DNA of 64,000 nucleotides from Algoriphagus marinus (lineage in GTDB: Bacteria > Bacteroidota > Bacteroidia > Cytophagales > Cyclobacteriaceae), in assembly GCF_001936475.1 (NCBI RefSeq), contig NZ_MSPQ01000002.1, forward strand, positions 310,001-374,000. The letters are read 5' to 3'. This document shows positions 63,310 through 64,000 of the stretch, in pieces. The position numbers were made by a program, and so were the translations under genes. Position 1 is the first letter of the stretch, and every line of letters begins with the position of its first letter. The notes below the pieces were generated by a model that saw only the letters and a list, made by a program, of their open reading frames with translations, ran no database searches and was not told where the DNA came from.

Positions 63310-64000
63310 ATGATCGAAAGAGATTTTTATCCATTTCCGGATTCTTCAAATAATGATTGGATTGAACAGATTCGAAAGGATCTAAAAGGAAAAGATTTTG
63401 ATTCTACACTAACTTCTGAAATTTGGGAGAGTATAAAAATCTCTCCTTGTTATACAAAAGAGGAAGGAAGCGCATTTTCCCACCCTATTTTGTTTAATCT
63501 GCCATCCCCTTATCCAGGGCAAAACCCCAGAATCTCCTCTAACATTGTTTCCATTTTTCCGGAGGATGAAAAAACTGCCAATAAAGAAATCCTTGAGGTT
63601 CTTGAAAATGGTGCTGAAGGATTAGTCCTGCACCTTACAGGTACAGAAAACCTCAATCAAATTTTAAGAGGAGTTCTGACAGAATATATTCAAATCTACT
63701 TCAATCCAATTGATGACCCGGCAGCGATGTTTAGTCAAATCGAAAATTGGATCGGATCGATCAGTTTACGAACTGACATGCTCAATGGAGGTATTTTATG
63801 GTCACCTTCCTCCTCTCTATTTATGGGGAAAGAGCATTGGGATCAAGAGATTTCGACTGGTATTAAGCTTTTGAATTATTTCAAGACCTTCAAAAATTTC
63901 TTCCCCATTACCATTGACTTCGCACGCTATGCAAATGCAGGTGGAACGGGGATTCAAGAATTGACCTTCGGTCTGGGGGAAATTGTCGATATAATGGATG
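63310..64000 (+). CDS. mutA: methylmalonyl-CoA mutase small (beta) subunit, 5' part
   Basis: The first 230 codons of a longer gene cut by the window end. The start ATG at 63310 is followed by DFYPFPDSSNNDWIEQIRKDLKGK, the family opening (W.....+.LKG). Later blocks, GAEGLVLHL (in barrel strand), WSPSSSLFMG and FFPITIDFARYANAGGTGIQEL, follow the TIM-barrel pattern of the non-catalytic MutA subunit. With MutB it turns (R)-methylmalonyl-CoA into succinyl-CoA with adenosylcobalamin. MutB should lie beyond the window. Confidence 0.88.
   Translation, partial: MIERDFYPFPDSSNNDWIEQIRKDLKGKDFDSTLTSEIWESIKISPCYTKEEGSAFSHPILFNLPSPYPGQNPRISSNIVSIFPEDEKTANKEILEVLENGAEGLVLHLTGTENLNQILRGVLTEYIQIYFNPIDDPAAMFSQIENWIGSISLRTDMLNGGILWSPSSSLFMGKEHWDQEISTGIKLLNYFKTFKNFFPITIDFARYANAGGTGIQELTFGLGEIVDIMD

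Overview
The window looks like a chromosomal segment of a free-living, probably marine or aquatic member of Bacteroidetes (order Cytophagales, most like Algoriphagus or another Cyclobacteriaceae genus; this placement is inference). Support: low-to-moderate GC, no Shine-Dalgarno sequences before genes, promoter-like boxes of the Bacteroidetes type (TTTG, 19 nt, TAnnTTTG), type IX secretion (T9SS) C-terminal sorting domains, the TamL/TamB pair, and families common in that phylum (DUF6090, Haem_bd, DUF4153, lipoprotein TamL). No rRNA, tRNA, CRISPR, insertion sequence or prophage is visible.

Region 1 (1-19 kb, almost all minus strand) is an accessory, surface-protein region. It holds two very large secreted adhesin-like proteins (1380 and 2323 aa) with nearly identical C-terminal modules, each followed by a 450-bp C-terminal fragment of a CorA-type transporter gene. 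A full-length corA lies at 17899-18987. DUF6090 membrane-protein genes occur three times: intact but cut by the window edge (1-478), a full-length pseudogene (6684-7400) and an internally deleted pseudogene (17395-17779). The pattern points to repeated segmental duplication followed by decay. The 2323-aa adhesin contains nine tandem 87-residue MBG-like repeats and seems to close a four-gene operon: a protein with a Tat-like signal, two phage-tail-collar (MdpB-like) proteins, then the adhesin.

Region 2 (19-42.8 kb) is mixed: membrane proteins, the envelope-assembly pair TamB-TamL, a DUF4153 protein overlapping a Gfo/Idh/MocA oxidoreductase, a haem-binding-domain protein, a GH10 xylanase, a DUF6600 protein, a 1045-aa BNR/VPS10-type secreted protein, a cold-shock-domain fusion, a SulP transporter and a serine hydrolase.

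Region 3 (42.9-64 kb) is conserved housekeeping and stress biology: two HtrA/Do proteases, Hsp20, an MscS-family channel, CspA, SixA, an SDR enzyme, HslU, Lon, a kelch-like lipoprotein with an outer-membrane protein, RseP, Dxr, an orphan HI0074-type protein, DnaA, and the start of the methylmalonyl-CoA mutase small subunit. Several intrinsic terminators delimit these units. The best candidate for an undescribed system is the collar-protein/Tat-signal/giant-adhesin operon at 8.1-17.1 kb, together with the duplication mechanism that spreads its adhesin C-terminal module.
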